Part shown: positions 26,001-35,930 of the stretch, in pieces
Layout of the letters: every line of letters begins with the position of its first letter
Position numbering within the stretch: the stretch's first letter is position 1
Assembly (NCBI RefSeq): GCF_000169155.1
Contig: NZ_AAWL01000003.1
Span: 172,964 to 236,963, forward strand
From: Thermosinus carboxydivorans Nor1
GTDB taxonomy: Bacteria; Bacillota; Negativicutes; Sporomusales; Thermosinaceae
Direction of reading: 5' to 3'
DNA: 64,000 bases
Notes under the pieces: generated by a model
Database searches by the model: none
The model's input: the letters and a program-made list of their open reading frames with translations, nothing else
Told to the model about the DNA's origin: nothing
Made by a program: the position numbers and the translations under genes

Positions 26001-27880
26001 GGAACTGGTTTTAGAAAAATGGCGGCAAGCGGCGGCAGCGTAACAGTCAGCGAGTACGGCTCGCCGTGCCAGGGCAGTGCCTCAGCCGTAAGGGGCGGAT
26101 TGGTCTGCCCTGAACCGCCAAACACTTCTTCATCGCTGTTAAAAATTTCCTGATAAATTCCCGGCGCCGGCGCGCCGATACGGTAATTGCACCGCACGAC
26201 CGGCGTAAAATTGCAGGCGATGATGATAAAATCGCCATGCTGGTCTTGCCGCAAAAATACGAGCACGCTTTGTTCGCTGTCACAGCAGTCTATCCATTTA
26301 AACCCTTGCATTACATGGTCGCATTCCCACAGCGCGCGGTGTTGGCGGTAAAACCAATTGAGCCTGGACACAAAAGCATGGAGCTTGCGGTGCATATCGT
26401 AACCTAGCAGATGCCAGTCCAAACTGTCATTATATTTCCATTCGCTGAATTGACCAAACTCGCTGCCCATAAATAATAGTTTTTTGCCGGGGTGAGCCAG
26501 CCAATAAGCATATAACAAACGCAAGTTGGCAAATTTTTGCCAGTAGTCGCCTGGCATTTTATCAAGGAGCGACTTTTTGCCATGTACTGCTTCATCGTGG
26601 GAAAAGGGCAGGATAAAGTTTTCGGCAAAAGCATACATTAAGGAGAAGGTAAGCAGGTAGTGGTGGTACTTGCGAAAGATAGGGTCTAGCTGCATGTATT
26701 TTAGGACATCGTTCATCCAACCCATGTTCCACTTAAAATTAAAACCTAGTCCGCCAAGATAGGTCGGCCGCGATACCAGCGGCCAAGCGGTAGATTCTTC
26801 GGCAATCATCAGACCGTAAGGGAAATAATGAAAAATTGTTTCGTTAAGTTTTTTGAGAAACGCCACTCCCTCAAGGTAGCAGTTGTCGCCGTAGCGGTTA
26901 GGCTGCCATTCGCCATGGCCGCGGCCATAGTCCAGATACAGCATGTTGGCGACAGCGTCAACGCGCAGGCCATCGACGTGATAAACGTCAAACCAGAATA
27001 CGGCATTGGCAATAAGGTAACTTACTACCTGCGGCCGGCCCAGGTCAAAGTTGGCCGTGCCCCACTGGCGATTTTCCCGACGCCACCAATCGCCTTCATA
27101 CAGCCTAGTGCCGTCAAAGGCCGCCAGACCGTGCTCGTCCATACAAAAATGGCTTGGCGCCCAGTCAATGATGACGCCTAGGCCTTTTTGGTGGCAATAG
27201 TCAACGAAGTACATAAAGTCGTGGGGTGTGCCGTAGCGACTGGTGACCGCGTAGTAGCCCGTAGCCTGGTAGCCCCATGACCCATCGAATGGGTGTTCGG
27301 CAAGCGGCAGCAGCTCGATATGGGTGTAGCCCATACCGGCGGCGTAATCGGCCAGTTCGTGAGCAAGTTCGCGATAATTAAGCCATTTGCCGCCTGCTTT
27401 TCGCCGCCAAGAGCCGAGGTGAACTTCGTAAATCAAAAGCGGCCGATCGTACAGCGGTCGGGCGACTTGCTGGGCGCGCCAGTCGCTGTCTTGCCAGTGG
27501 TAGCCTGACAGGTCGCACACTATCGAAGCCGTGTTAGGTCTAAGCTCCGCCTGAAAGGCGTAGGGGTCGGCCTTTAATACGGCCGCGCCTGACGGGGTTA
27601 CAATCCGGTATTTGTACAGCTCGCCTGGCCCGATGGCAGGGACAAAGCCGGCCCATACGCCTGAATTGCCGACAGGCGTAAGCGGATTTTTGTCACCATT
27701 CCAGCTGTTAAAGGAGCCGATAACGCTCACCGCGCGCGCTGCGGGCGCCCACACAGCGAAGCGCACGCCGTGCTGACCGTCTTGTTCGACAAGATGGGCC
27801 CCAAGCAAGCGGTAGGCAAAATGGTGCGTTCCCTCATTGAATAGATACAAATTGTTGTCGTCCAGCGGCAATACTTGCAC
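25994..27880 (-). CDS. glgB: 1,4-alpha-glucan branching enzyme GlgB
   Basis: GlgB forms alpha-1,6 branches in glycogen. The product has an N-terminal CBM48 domain ([20 protein letters not shown]), a GH13 barrel ([40 protein letters not shown] with the nucleophile Asp, [17 protein letters not shown]) and an all-beta C-terminal domain. The GTG at 27880 is preferred: it lies just after the glgP stop, a GGGGGG stretch precedes it, and [20 protein letters not shown] begins the family alignment. That gives 628 residues, close to the usual length; the longer reading overlaps glgP by about 100 nt. Confidence 0.95.
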   Translation of the reverse strand: MQVLPLDDNNLYLFNEGTHHFAYRLLGAHLVEQDGQHGVRFAVWAPAARAVSVIGSFNSWNGDKNPLTPVGNSGVWAGFVPAIGPGELYKYRIVTPSGAAVLKADPYAFQAELRPNTASIVCDLSGYHWQDSDWRAQQVARPLYDRPLLIYEVHLGSWRRKAGGKWLNYRELAHELADYAAGMGYTHIELLPLAEHPFDGSWGYQATGYYAVTSRYGTPHDFMYFVDYCHQKGLGVIIDWAPSHFCMDEHGLAAFDGTRLYEGDWWRRENRQWGTANFDLGRPQVVSYLIANAVFWFDVYHVDGLRVDAVANMLYLDYGRGHGEWQPNRYGDNCYLEGVAFLKKLNETIFHYFPYGLMIAEESTAWPLVSRPTYLGGLGFNFKWNMGWMNDVLKYMQLDPIFRKYHHYLLTFSLMYAFAENFILPFSHDEAVHGKKSLLDKMPGDYWQKFANLRLLYAYWLAHPGKKLLFMGSEFGQFSEWKYNDSLDWHLLGYDMHRKLHAFVSRLNWFYRQHRALWECDHVMQGFKWIDCCDSEQSVLVFLRQDQHGDFIIIACNFTPVVRCNYRIGAPAPGIYQEIFNSDEEVFGGSGQTNPPLTAEALPWHGEPYSLTVTLPPLAAIFLKPVPA

Positions 27881-27881
27881 G

Positions 27882-30341
27882 TCACTGCCCCCCTGAGTCG
27901 ACAATGACGGCCCGGTTGAGGCGCCAGAGCCCGATGGCGTATTCGGCGATCGTGCGATCGCTGGAAAAATAGCCGGCATAGGCTACGTTATGGATGGCCA
28001 TGTTCCACCATTTACCGCTGTCCTGATAATACTTGGCGGCGCGTTCTTGGGCTTCGATGTATGTTGAAAAGTCTTTAAGCACGAAAAATTCGTCGTTGTT
28101 GTTGAGCACAGTGTCGTATATTAGCCGCGAATCTTCCCAGGTAAGCAGTCTGTCTAGCACCGCTTTTACGCGCTTGTCGCCATGATACTCCTGCCAGGCG
28201 TTGTAGCCGCCGTTTTTGTAGTAGTTTAGTACTTCGCCGGCCGTCAGGCCAAAGATGATAATGTTGTCGTCGCCGACCGCCTCTTTAATCTCGATGTTGG
28301 CGCCGTCCAGCGTGCCGATGGTTATGGCGCCGTTCATCATGAACTTCATGTTGCCGGTACCCGAGGCTTCACGGCTGGCCGTGGAAATTTGCTCGCTAAG
28401 GTCGGCGGCAGGGATAATTAGCTCAGCTAGCGATACATTGTAGTTTTCCAGAAAGACGACTTTGAGCTTGTCGCAAATCCGCTTGTCGCTGTTGACCAGC
28501 GCGGCCACATCGTTGATAAGCTTGATGATGCGCTTGGCGAAATAGTAGCCGGGCGCGGCCTTGCCGGCGAAGATAAAGGTGCGCGGCACTATATCAAGAT
28601 CCGGTTGCGCGGTCAGACGGTCATACAAGTGAAGAATGTGCAATATATTGAGCAGCTGGCGTTTATAAGCGTGAATGCGTTTGACTTGGATGTCGAAAAT
28701 TGAACAGGGGTCGATCGCCAAGCCTAACCGGTCTTGGATATATGCAGCGAGCCGTTCTTTGTTGAACTGTTTGACCTTGGCGAACCTGGCCTGAAAGGCA
28801 GGGTCGGATGCATACGGATGGAGAAATACTAAATCCTCGGGATGGTTGAGCCAGGCAGGACCGATGGTTTCGTCAAGCAGCCGCGCCAAAAGCGGATTGG
28901 CTTTGGCCAGCCAGCGCCGGTGGGTTACGCCGTTGGTTTTGTTGTTGAACTTATGAGGACAATATTCATAAAAGAGTTTAAACACGTCTTTTTTGAGGAT
29001 CTCGGTGTGAATTTTGGCCACGCCGTTGACGCTGGCGCTGCCGACAACGGCAAGATTGGCCATATGCACCATATTGTCGGCGATGACTGCCATGCGGCGG
29101 ATCCGTTCCCAGTCGCCTGGATAGCTGCGCCACAGTTCGCGGCAAAAGCGCTCGTTTATTTCCTCGATAATCATGTAAATGCGCGGCAGCAGCGAACGCA
29201 GCATATCCGTAGGCCATTTTTCCAGCGCCTCCGGCATAACAGTGTGGTTGGTGTAAAACACGCAGCCCGTGGTAATGCGCCAAGCTTCGTCCCAGCCGAG
29301 ACCTTCCTCATCCATGAGGATGCGCATAAGTTCAGGCACGACTAGCGCCGGGTGGGTGTCGTTGATGTGGATGGCGACATAGTCGGGCAAAAAGTGCAAG
29401 TTTTCGCCCAGCTTCTTATAGCGTCGCACGATGCTTTGCAGACCGGCGGAGACTAGGAAATATTGCTGTTTGAGCCTGAGCAGGCGGCCTTCTTGGTAGG
29501 TGTCGTCAGGATAAAGGATTTGGGAAATGGCTTCAACGGCGTATTTATATTCCATGGCTTTTAAATAATTGCCACGGCTAAAAGTGGAAAAGTCAAAATC
29601 GGGTTTATCGGTTTCGGCGCTCCACAGCCGCAGGGTGTTCACTGTTTTGTTGTTGCAGCCCACCACCGGGATGTCGTAGGGCACGGCCTTAACCGCTTCG
29701 TAGTTTTCGTGTACGGCAACAAGCCGTCCGCCGCTTTCTTCCAGGCGGACTTGGCCGCCGAAGCGTACGGTGACCGCTTTGTCAGCTTTGCGCACTTCCC
29801 AGGGGTAGCCCTCTTTCAGCCAGTTGTCGGGCAGTTCAAACTGGTGACCGTCAATAATTTTTTGTTCAAACAGCCCATATTTGTAGCGAATGCCGCACCC
29901 GTGACCGGCGTAGTTCATGCAGGCGAGCGAATCCAAAAAGCATGCCGCCAGCCTGCCTAATCCGCCGTTGCCCAGCCCCGCGTCCTGTTCCTGTTGTTCG
30001 ATACGGTCGATATCAACGCCGAGTTCGGCCAGCGCTTCCTTGTACAGACCATAAATGCCGAGATTTAACATGTTGGCGGTCAGCAGGCGGCCAATTAAAA
30101 ACTCCATGCTAAAATAATAAACCTGTTTGACTTTGCGTTCTTTGTAGTAACGGTTGGTCACTGCCCAGCGGCGGTTGATTTCTTCGCGCACCATGCTAGC
30201 AATGACATTGTAAATATCAAGTTCACTGGCTTCGTCCAATGTTTTTCCATAGAGGGCGGCAAGGCGGTCGATAAATTGCTGCCGAAGCATCGCCTTGTCC
30301 GCAGACGGTCGAGTGAATATGCAATTTGCCGTCGGCGCCAT
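27882..30341 (-). CDS. glgP: Glycogen/maltodextrin phosphorylase GlgP
   Basis: GlgP releases glucose-1-phosphate from non-reducing ends of glycogen. The 819-residue product is full length for GT35 enzymes: YYFSMEFLIGR, GLGNGGLGRLAACFLDS, HINDTHPALVVPELMRIL, KRIHAYKRQLLN and the pyridoxal-phosphate lysine motif EASGTGNMKFMMNGA. The ATG at 30341 is preceded by AGGAGG at ideal distance. It is the first gene of the glycogen operon, so breakdown and synthesis genes are transcribed together. Confidence 0.97.
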   Translation of the reverse strand: MAPTANCIFTRPSADKAMLRQQFIDRLAALYGKTLDEASELDIYNVIASMVREEINRRWAVTNRYYKERKVKQVYYFSMEFLIGRLLTANMLNLGIYGLYKEALAELGVDIDRIEQQEQDAGLGNGGLGRLAACFLDSLACMNYAGHGCGIRYKYGLFEQKIIDGHQFELPDNWLKEGYPWEVRKADKAVTVRFGGQVRLEESGGRLVAVHENYEAVKAVPYDIPVVGCNNKTVNTLRLWSAETDKPDFDFSTFSRGNYLKAMEYKYAVEAISQILYPDDTYQEGRLLRLKQQYFLVSAGLQSIVRRYKKLGENLHFLPDYVAIHINDTHPALVVPELMRILMDEEGLGWDEAWRITTGCVFYTNHTVMPEALEKWPTDMLRSLLPRIYMIIEEINERFCRELWRSYPGDWERIRRMAVIADNMVHMANLAVVGSASVNGVAKIHTEILKKDVFKLFYEYCPHKFNNKTNGVTHRRWLAKANPLLARLLDETIGPAWLNHPEDLVFLHPYASDPAFQARFAKVKQFNKERLAAYIQDRLGLAIDPCSIFDIQVKRIHAYKRQLLNILHILHLYDRLTAQPDLDIVPRTFIFAGKAAPGYYFAKRIIKLINDVAALVNSDKRICDKLKVVFLENYNVSLAELIIPAADLSEQISTASREASGTGNMKFMMNGAITIGTLDGANIEIKEAVGDDNIIIFGLTAGEVLNYYKNGGYNAWQEYHGDKRVKAVLDRLLTWEDSRLIYDTVLNNNDEFFVLKDFSTYIEAQERAAKYYQDSGKWWNMAIHNVAYAGYFSSDRTIAEYAIGLWRLNRAVIVDSGGQ

Positions 30342-30657
30342 TGTTTACCTCCTGACGGAGAGTCATATTTTGTAAATTATTTCTACAATTCGGTGGTTTT
30401 TGTCAGAATTCCTTTTTTCAAAGAAAAAATTTTGAAAATTCATCAGCGCTATAAAACCCGGAACAGCGAAGTTTTATTTATAGGAATTCGGCCGCTACGC
30501 GGCTAAGAAAAGTAAACGTATGATTTTGGACGAAAACGCGCGATTTTTTATACACGGCAGGGCTAGTTTGTCAGGAAGCCAGTTTTTATTGCTTCTATAT
30601 TTTAATATATTAAAGTAAAATGGGACGTGAGATTGCTTGGGAGTGGAGGAATAAACA
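30342..30657. other. 316-nt divergent intergenic region
   Basis: This AT-rich gap lies between the glgP start (minus) and the amino-acid binding-protein start (plus), so it should carry both promoters. TATATTTTAATATATTAAA near 30597-30615 is a palindromic AT block that could hold a -10 element. I see no gene, no known riboswitch and no repeat copy in it. Confidence 0.5.
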
Positions 30658-31422
30658 ATGCGAAAACTTGTTAAATCCCTGCTTGTACTGCTGTTGGTTG
30701 GCCTGCTTGTGGCCGGTTGCGGCGGCGCGACGAAGAAAAAGATTGTTGTCGGGCTTGATGACAACTTCCCGCCGATGGGGTTCCGCGATGACAAAAACAA
30801 TATTGTTGGTTTCGATGTGGATATGGCCAAGGAAGCAGCCAAGCGGCTGGGCATGGAAGTAGAATTTAAGCCGATTGACTGGAACAGCAAGGAAGCCGAG
30901 CTGAACGGCAAACGGGTGGATGTGCTGTGGAACGGTCTGACCATTACCGAGAAACGGAAAGAAAATATCGCTTTTACCAAACCGTATATGGAAAACCGCC
31001 AAATTATCGTGGTAAATGCCAACTCGCCGATTAAGAGCAAGGCCGATTTGGCCGGCAAGGTCGTAGGGGTGCAGGACGGCAGCAGCAGCGTTGAGGCAGT
31101 GGAAAAAGATGCGGCTGCCCTTAAGAGCTTTAAAGAGCTGAAAAAGTACCCTGATAATGTGGCGGCGCTCATGGACTTAAAAGCCGGGCGGCTTGACGCG
31201 GTCGTGGTGGATGAAATTGTCGGTCGCTATTATATCGCCAAGAAGCCGGGCGAATATGCCATCCTTGCTGACAACTTTGGCTCGGAAGAGTATGGCGTAG
31301 GTCTCAGAAAAGATGACAAAGAACTGCTGGATAAGCTGCAAAAAGTGCTGGACGAGATGAAAAAGGACGGTACGGCGGCAAAAATTTCCAAGCAATGGTT
31401 TGGCGCTGATATTGTAAAATAG
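30658..31422 (+). CDS. Polar amino-acid ABC transporter substrate-binding lipoprotein
   Basis: The N-terminus is a lipoprotein signal peptide with lipobox LLVAGC (lipidated Cys21). The mature part is a family 3 solute-binding protein (VGLDDNFPPMGFRDDKNNIVGFDVDMAKEAA; DVLWNGLTITEKRKENIAFTKPY; VVVDEIVGRYYIAKK). These proteins capture polar amino acids outside the membrane. The Arg in the ITEKRK region and the acidic DVDMA motif are the usual ligand contacts. The ATG at 30658 follows GTGGAGG. The permease and ATPase genes follow after a 275-nt gap that holds a repeat element. The exact substrate is not readable. Confidence 0.92.
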   Translation: MRKLVKSLLVLLLVGLLVAGCGGATKKKIVVGLDDNFPPMGFRDDKNNIVGFDVDMAKEAAKRLGMEVEFKPIDWNSKEAELNGKRVDVLWNGLTITEKRKENIAFTKPYMENRQIIVVNANSPIKSKADLAGKVVGVQDGSSSVEAVEKDAAALKSFKELKKYPDNVAALMDLKAGRLDAVVVDEIVGRYYIAKKPGEYAILADNFGSEEYGVGLRKDDKELLDKLQKVLDEMKKDGTAAKISKQWFGADIVK

Positions 31423-31509
31423 TTATGGATAAAAACGGCCGATGGTTTCCCGCCATTGGCCTTTCTTATGCAGGATGGCCGCGTGGATATTATGCTTTCC
31501 AAAGCACAA

Positions 31510-31614
31510 AACCGCGAAGGCCGCAAAGAACGCAAAAGGCTACGCGCGCGACAGTTGTCGCGCTAGAACTGCTTCAATATCTTATTCATCGTTTGTGGTG
31601 CCAATTTATTGGCA
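31510..31614. repeat. Composite palindromic repeat, copy 2 (opposite orientation to 4025-4129)
   Basis: From AACCGC at 31510 it runs through CTACGCGCGCGACA, the palindrome CGCGACA/TGTCGCG (31547-31562), TTCATCGTTTGTGGTGCCAA and TTGGCA (31614). Reversed, this is the module order of the 4025-4129 copy. It separates the binding-protein gene from its permease gene. Confidence 0.75.
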
Positions 31615-31697
31615 AGGATAGCTCTGTGGATACACTTCAATGTTTTCGTATTTTGTGGTAATATTTATGCCATGTAGCTTAGACAGGAGAGACTTTG

Positions 31698-32351
31698 ATG
31701 ACGTATGTGATGGAAATTTTGGATCCCATGCTGGCCGGGACAGCGGTGACGCTTGAGATGTTTTTTGTGACCATTGTTCTTTCCTTGCCGCTGGGACTAC
31801 TACTGGCCCTGGCCCGTATTTCCCGGTTCGGAGTGCTGCGGGGGGCGGTGGGGGTATATATTTGGCTGCTCAGGGGAACGCCGCTGATGCTCCAGCTGCT
31901 GTTTGTGTATTTTGGCTTGCCCTTTATTCCCTATATCGGCGTCAGGCTGCCTGACTTTCCGGCGGCGGTGGTGGCCTTTGTTCTCAACTATGCCGCCTAT
32001 TTTGCCGAGATTTTCCGCGCCGGGATCCAATCGATTGATCGCGGACAGTATGAAGCCGCCAAGGCCCTCGGCATGACCTATGTCCAGACCATGCGCCGCA
32101 TCATTTTGCCGCAGGTAGTAAAACGGGTATTGCCGCCGGTGAGCAATGAGACCATTACCCTGGTCAAGGACACATCCCTGATTTACGTCCTGGCGATGAA
32201 TGACCTGCTCAGAACCGCTCGGTCCATCGTTCAGCGTGATTTCAATACAACGGCCTTTATTGTGGCTGCCGTGTTTTATCTGGTTATGACGCTGGTGCTC
32301 ACCTGGCTGTTCCAGAAACTGGAGCAGCGGTATGCGGTATATGATGAATAG
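31698..32351 (+). CDS. Amino-acid ABC transporter permease (HisM/GlnP type)
   Basis: The 217-residue protein has about five helices and starts with a MAGTAVTLEMFF-type segment (LAGTAVTLEMFFVTIVLSLP) common in this family. The EAA coupling loop reads YEAAKALGMTYVQTMRRIILPQ, which docks to the ATPase. LLRGTPLMLQLLFVYFGLP is the family signature. The ATG at 31698 is chosen over the adjacent TTG because CAGGAGAG lies 7 nt upstream. It is followed after 12 nt by the ATPase gene. Confidence 0.94.
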   Translation: MTYVMEILDPMLAGTAVTLEMFFVTIVLSLPLGLLLALARISRFGVLRGAVGVYIWLLRGTPLMLQLLFVYFGLPFIPYIGVRLPDFPAAVVAFVLNYAAYFAEIFRAGIQSIDRGQYEAAKALGMTYVQTMRRIILPQVVKRVLPPVSNETITLVKDTSLIYVLAMNDLLRTARSIVQRDFNTTAFIVAAVFYLVMTLVLTWLFQKLEQRYAVYDE

Positions 32352-32363
32352 GAGTTAGCAGCC

Positions 32364-33122
32364 ATGCAGATGATTAAGGTCAACGACATTCATAAAAGTT
32401 TTCATAAATTAGAAGTATTAAAAGGTATTTCGCTGGAAGTGCAAAAAGGCGAAGTTGTCGCCATTATCGGGCCGTCCGGTTCGGGAAAAAGCACTTTTCT
32501 GCGCTGTCTTAACCGGTTAGAAACCATTGACCGGGGGACGATCGAGATCGAAGGGGAAGTGCTGGCCGCCCCCGGCCCGGACGGTAAGATCTGCTACGCA
32601 CCGGAAGAACAGGCACGGCGGATTTGCCGCAAGATGGGGATGGTGTTTCAGCAGTTTAATTTGTTCCCCCATTTGACGGTATTGGAAAACGTCATCGAAG
32701 CGCCGCTGGTGGTAAAAGGGGTTAAACGGGAGGACATTGTGCCGGAAGCGGAAGAACTGCTGCGCAAGGTGGGACTTCTCGACAAACGGGACAGCTATCC
32801 GTCTAGGCTCTCCGGCGGCCAAAAGCAGCGGGTGGCCATTGCCCGGGCGCTGGCCATGAAACCGGACATCATGCTTTTTGACGAGCCGACTTCGGCCTTG
32901 GATCCCGAACTGACCGGCGAAGTGCTGCGGGCCATGCGGCAGCTGGCCGAAGAACATATGACGATGCTGGTCGTGACCCACGAAATGGCCTTTGCCCGGG
33001 AAGTCGCGAGCCGTGTTGTTTTCATGGATAAAGGCGAAATTATTGAGGCGGGAACACCGGCCGAAATTTTTAGCCGTCCGGCCCATCCCAGGACGCAGGC
33101 CTTTCTCAACAATATGCTGTGA
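32364..33122 (+). CDS. Amino-acid ABC transporter ATPase (GlnQ type)
   Basis: The 252-residue ATPase carries Walker [11 protein letters not shown]-loop [17 protein letters not shown], signature [16 protein letters not shown], Walker [16 protein letters not shown] and the His loop [12 protein letters not shown]. The FNLFPH and EMAFAREV strings are typical of polar amino-acid importers. A slightly unusual insertion (about 15 residues, [18 protein letters not shown]) lies between Walker A and the Q-loop. It completes the binding protein-permease-ATPase set. Confidence 0.95.
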   Translation: MQMIKVNDIHKSFHKLEVLKGISLEVQKGEVVAIIGPSGSGKSTFLRCLNRLETIDRGTIEIEGEVLAAPGPDGKICYAPEEQARRICRKMGMVFQQFNLFPHLTVLENVIEAPLVVKGVKREDIVPEAEELLRKVGLLDKRDSYPSRLSGGQKQRVAIARALAMKPDIMLFDEPTSALDPELTGEVLRAMRQLAEEHMTMLVVTHEMAFAREVASRVVFMDKGEIIEAGTPAEIFSRPAHPRTQAFLNNML

Positions 33123-33194
33123 CCCCAATGCACCAGCCTTCGGCTAAGCGGCCAGGGCTGGTTGCTGTTAATTGCTGGCAACGAGGTGACTTCT

Positions 33195-35699
33195 TTGCTG
33201 CATCTACCTATCGAACCGGTCATCCCGGACTTGAAGGAGGCACTGCGCCGCCAGACCAATGCGGTACTGGTCGCGCCGCCAGGCTCCGGAAAAACAACCC
33301 GCATTCCGTTGGCCTTACTGGACGAACCCTGGCTGGCCGGACAGCGCGTTCTAATGTTGGAGCCTCGCCGTTTGGCGGCGCGGGCCGCCGCGCGCTATAT
33401 GGCCGCGTCTCTAGGGGAACAGGTAGGGGAGACGGTAGGGTACCGGGTTCGGCTCGATACCCGGGTGGGCGCCAATACCCGTGTCGAAGTCATCACCGAA
33501 GGGGTGTTGACTCGTCTGCTGCAGGCCGATCCGGCCCTCGAAGGCGTTGGCCTGGTGATTTTTGACGAATTCCACGAACGCAACATCCATGCTGACCTGG
33601 GGCTGACCATGTGTCTGCAGGCGCAAGCCGTGCTCAGGCCCGACCTAAGGCTGCTGGTTATGTCGGCCACGCTGGACGCGGCGCCGGTGGCGGCGCTTTT
33701 AGGCGACGCGCCGGTTTTGACCGGCACGGGAGCTGCTTATCCGGTCGAGACCCGCTACCTCGATCGCCCGGTTGAAGAAGGACGACGCGAAACAGTCATT
33801 GTTGATACAATTATCGAAGCGCTTACGGCCGCGCCGGGCGATATTCTCGTTTTTCTGCCGGGTGCGGCGGAAATCCGCCGGGTTGAAGCGGCTATAGCCG
33901 CGCGCGGTCTGGGCGCAAATGTGCGCGTGGCGCCGCTCTACGGGATGCTGCCCCTGGCGGCACAGGACCTGGCGATTGCGCCTAGTCCGCCGGGGCAGCG
34001 CAAAGTCGTGCTGGCCACGTCTATCGCCGAGACCAGCTTAACGGTTGAGGGAGTACGGACGGTTATTGACAGCGGGCTTATGCGCGTTTCCCGTTTTTCG
34101 CCGCGGACGGGCATGACCCGCCTGGAGACCGCTATGGTATCACGGGCGGTAGCCGACCAACGGCGGGGGCGGGCCGGGCGACTCGCTCCCGGCGTGTGTT
34201 ACCGGCTTTGGACGAAACAAGAAGATGCACGGCTGGCTCCGCGCAATACCCCGGAGATTTTGGAAGCTGATCTGGCGCCGCTGGCGCTTGAACTGGCCGT
34301 CTGGGGCGTAGCCGACCCGGCCGAACTTTCCTGGCTTGACCCGCCGCCGGCCGCCGCTTTCGCCCAAGCCCGGGAACTGTTGCAGCGACTCGGCGCGCTG
34401 GGGCGGGACGGCGCTGTTACGCCCCATGGCCGGCGTATGGCCGCCATGGGGCTGCATCCCCGGCTGGCGCATATGGTTCTCCGGGCCATACCGCTCGGCT
34501 TGGGCGGATTGGCCTGCGAGCTGGCGGTACTTTTAAGCGAACGGGACATACTGCGCAGCAGTGGGGGCGCTTCCGACGCGGACCTAAGGCTGCGCGTCGA
34601 AGCCCTCCGCCTTGCCGGTCAAGCCGAACGGGACAATCCGGCCCATATGGTTGATTGGGCGGCGGTACGGCGGCTGCGGGCCGAGCTTGACTACTTGCGG
34701 CGCTTATTTGGCATAGCCGGGCAAGAAGCGGGCGATACTAATGCTTGTGGCTTACTGCTCGCGTTTGCCTACCCGGACCGGATCGGCCAGCGCCGGGAAA
34801 ACGGCCGGTTTCTCCTGGCGAGCGGCCGTGGCGCCGCCGTAGCCGGGATGCAGGCTTTGGCCGACGCGCCGTACTTAGTTGCGGCCGAACTGGACGACCA
34901 GGGGACGGAGAGCCGCATTTTACTGGCGGCGCCGGTTGACTTCGCCACTTTAAAACAGCATTTTGCCGACCAGATTGAAGAAACGGTTACCGTCGTTTGG
35001 GACCGGGCGGCGCAGGCCGTGCGCGCCCGCAAATACGAGCGGCTCGGTGCGCTGATTCTTAGGGAAGTTCCTGTGGCCGATCCGGCGCCGGAAGATGTGC
35101 TGGCAGCGCTGCTTGCCGGCATCGCCGAAGCCGGCCTGGACATTTTGCCGTGGACGCGGGCGGCCAGCCAGCTGCGGCAGCGCATTAACTTCATGCACCG
35201 GTTGGAGCCAGGCTGGCCTGATATGAGTGATGAGGCTCTCATTGAAACTCTTGACAGTTGGCTTGGTCCCTACCTTTACGGCATCAGCGGCCGCGACGGT
35301 CTCGCACGCTTGAACCTTGTAACAATTATTGAATCGACGCTGACTTGGGACCAGCGCCGGGAACTGGACGAGTGTGCTCCGACCCATATCGTTGTTCCCA
35401 GCGGCCAGCGCATACCGGTTGATTATAGCGATCCGGCCGCCCCGGTTCTGGCCGTGCGACTGCAGGAAATGTTCGGACTAACCGAAACGCCGCGGATTGC
35501 CCGCGGCCGCGTGCCGCTTACCTTGCACCTATTGTCGCCGGCGCATCGGCCGGTGCAGGTGACGCGGGATCTAGCCAGCTTCTGGCGCGGCGCTTATTTC
35601 GAAGTGCGCAAAGACCTTCTCGGCCGTTACCCGAAGCACTACTGGCCCGACGATCCGCTTGCCGCCACACCGACCCACCGTGTCCGGCCGCGAACATAA
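33195..35699 (+). CDS. hrpB: ATP-dependent helicase HrpB
   Basis: HrpB is a DExH-box helicase of the DEAH/RHA group. The product of about 834 residues has Walker A APPGSGKTT, the DEAH-type motif FDEFHERN, motif III MSATLD, motif V TSIAETSLTVEGV and motif VI QRRGRAGR, then winged-helix, ratchet and a C-terminal HrpB-specific domain ending in the usual KDLLGRYPKHYWPDDP. The start is uncertain: TTG 33195 has GAGGTGA 5 nt upstream (33183-33189) and begins LLHLPIEPVIPDL. Upstream in-frame codons lack a ribosome site. It follows the ABC operon by about 70 nt but is not functionally related to it. The cellular role of HrpB in this group is poorly known. Confidence 0.93.
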   Translation: MLHLPIEPVIPDLKEALRRQTNAVLVAPPGSGKTTRIPLALLDEPWLAGQRVLMLEPRRLAARAAARYMAASLGEQVGETVGYRVRLDTRVGANTRVEVITEGVLTRLLQADPALEGVGLVIFDEFHERNIHADLGLTMCLQAQAVLRPDLRLLVMSATLDAAPVAALLGDAPVLTGTGAAYPVETRYLDRPVEEGRRETVIVDTIIEALTAAPGDILVFLPGAAEIRRVEAAIAARGLGANVRVAPLYGMLPLAAQDLAIAPSPPGQRKVVLATSIAETSLTVEGVRTVIDSGLMRVSRFSPRTGMTRLETAMVSRAVADQRRGRAGRLAPGVCYRLWTKQEDARLAPRNTPEILEADLAPLALELAVWGVADPAELSWLDPPPAAAFAQARELLQRLGALGRDGAVTPHGRRMAAMGLHPRLAHMVLRAIPLGLGGLACELAVLLSERDILRSSGGASDADLRLRVEALRLAGQAERDNPAHMVDWAAVRRLRAELDYLRRLFGIAGQEAGDTNACGLLLAFAYPDRIGQRRENGRFLLASGRGAAVAGMQALADAPYLVAAELDDQGTESRILLAAPVDFATLKQHFADQIEETVTVVWDRAAQAVRARKYERLGALILREVPVADPAPEDVLAALLAGIAEAGLDILPWTRAASQLRQRINFMHRLEPGWPDMSDEALIETLDSWLGPYLYGISGRDGLARLNLVTIIESTLTWDQRRELDECAPTHIVVPSGQRIPVDYSDPAAPVLAVRLQEMFGLTETPRIARGRVPLTLHLLSPAHRPVQVTRDLASFWRGAYFEVRKDLLGRYPKHYWPDDPLAATPTHRVRPRT

Positions 35700-35763
35700 C
35701 CCACAAGTCCTGCTCCGAAAACCGATAACTTTAAAATAGAAAATATAAAAAATATTTTTTCAT

Positions 35764-35800
35764 GTTTTTGTGGCGCCAATTTATTGGCATGAATATCTTT
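35764..35800. repeat. Palindromic repeat, module A copy upstream of aspA
   Basis: TTTTGTGGCGCCAATTTATT and the following GGCATGAATATCTT match the copy at 25963 almost base for base, and contain the GCCAAT/ATTGGC palindrome of the other copies. Confidence 0.7.
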
Positions 35801-35856
35801 GCCGGAAATGGCAAAGGACTTATGGTTTACTGCTATTTTTGCTAATTATTCACAAA

Positions 35857-35898
35857 ATTTTTGTATACAAAATACAAAATCCATGATACAATACAATT
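35857..35898 (+). promoter_or_regulatory. Promoter and GntR-like operator of the aspartase gene
   Basis: TTTTGTATACAAAA (14-bp perfect palindrome centred at about 35866) has the GTATAC core common in GntR-family operators. The TTGTAT half can serve as a -35 box and GATACA or TACAAT at 35885-35892 as the -10. A repressor bound here would block transcription of aspA. No gntR gene is present in the window. Confidence 0.5.
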
Positions 35899-35930
35899 AG
35901 GTGAAAAAAATCACAAACGAGGTGAAAACA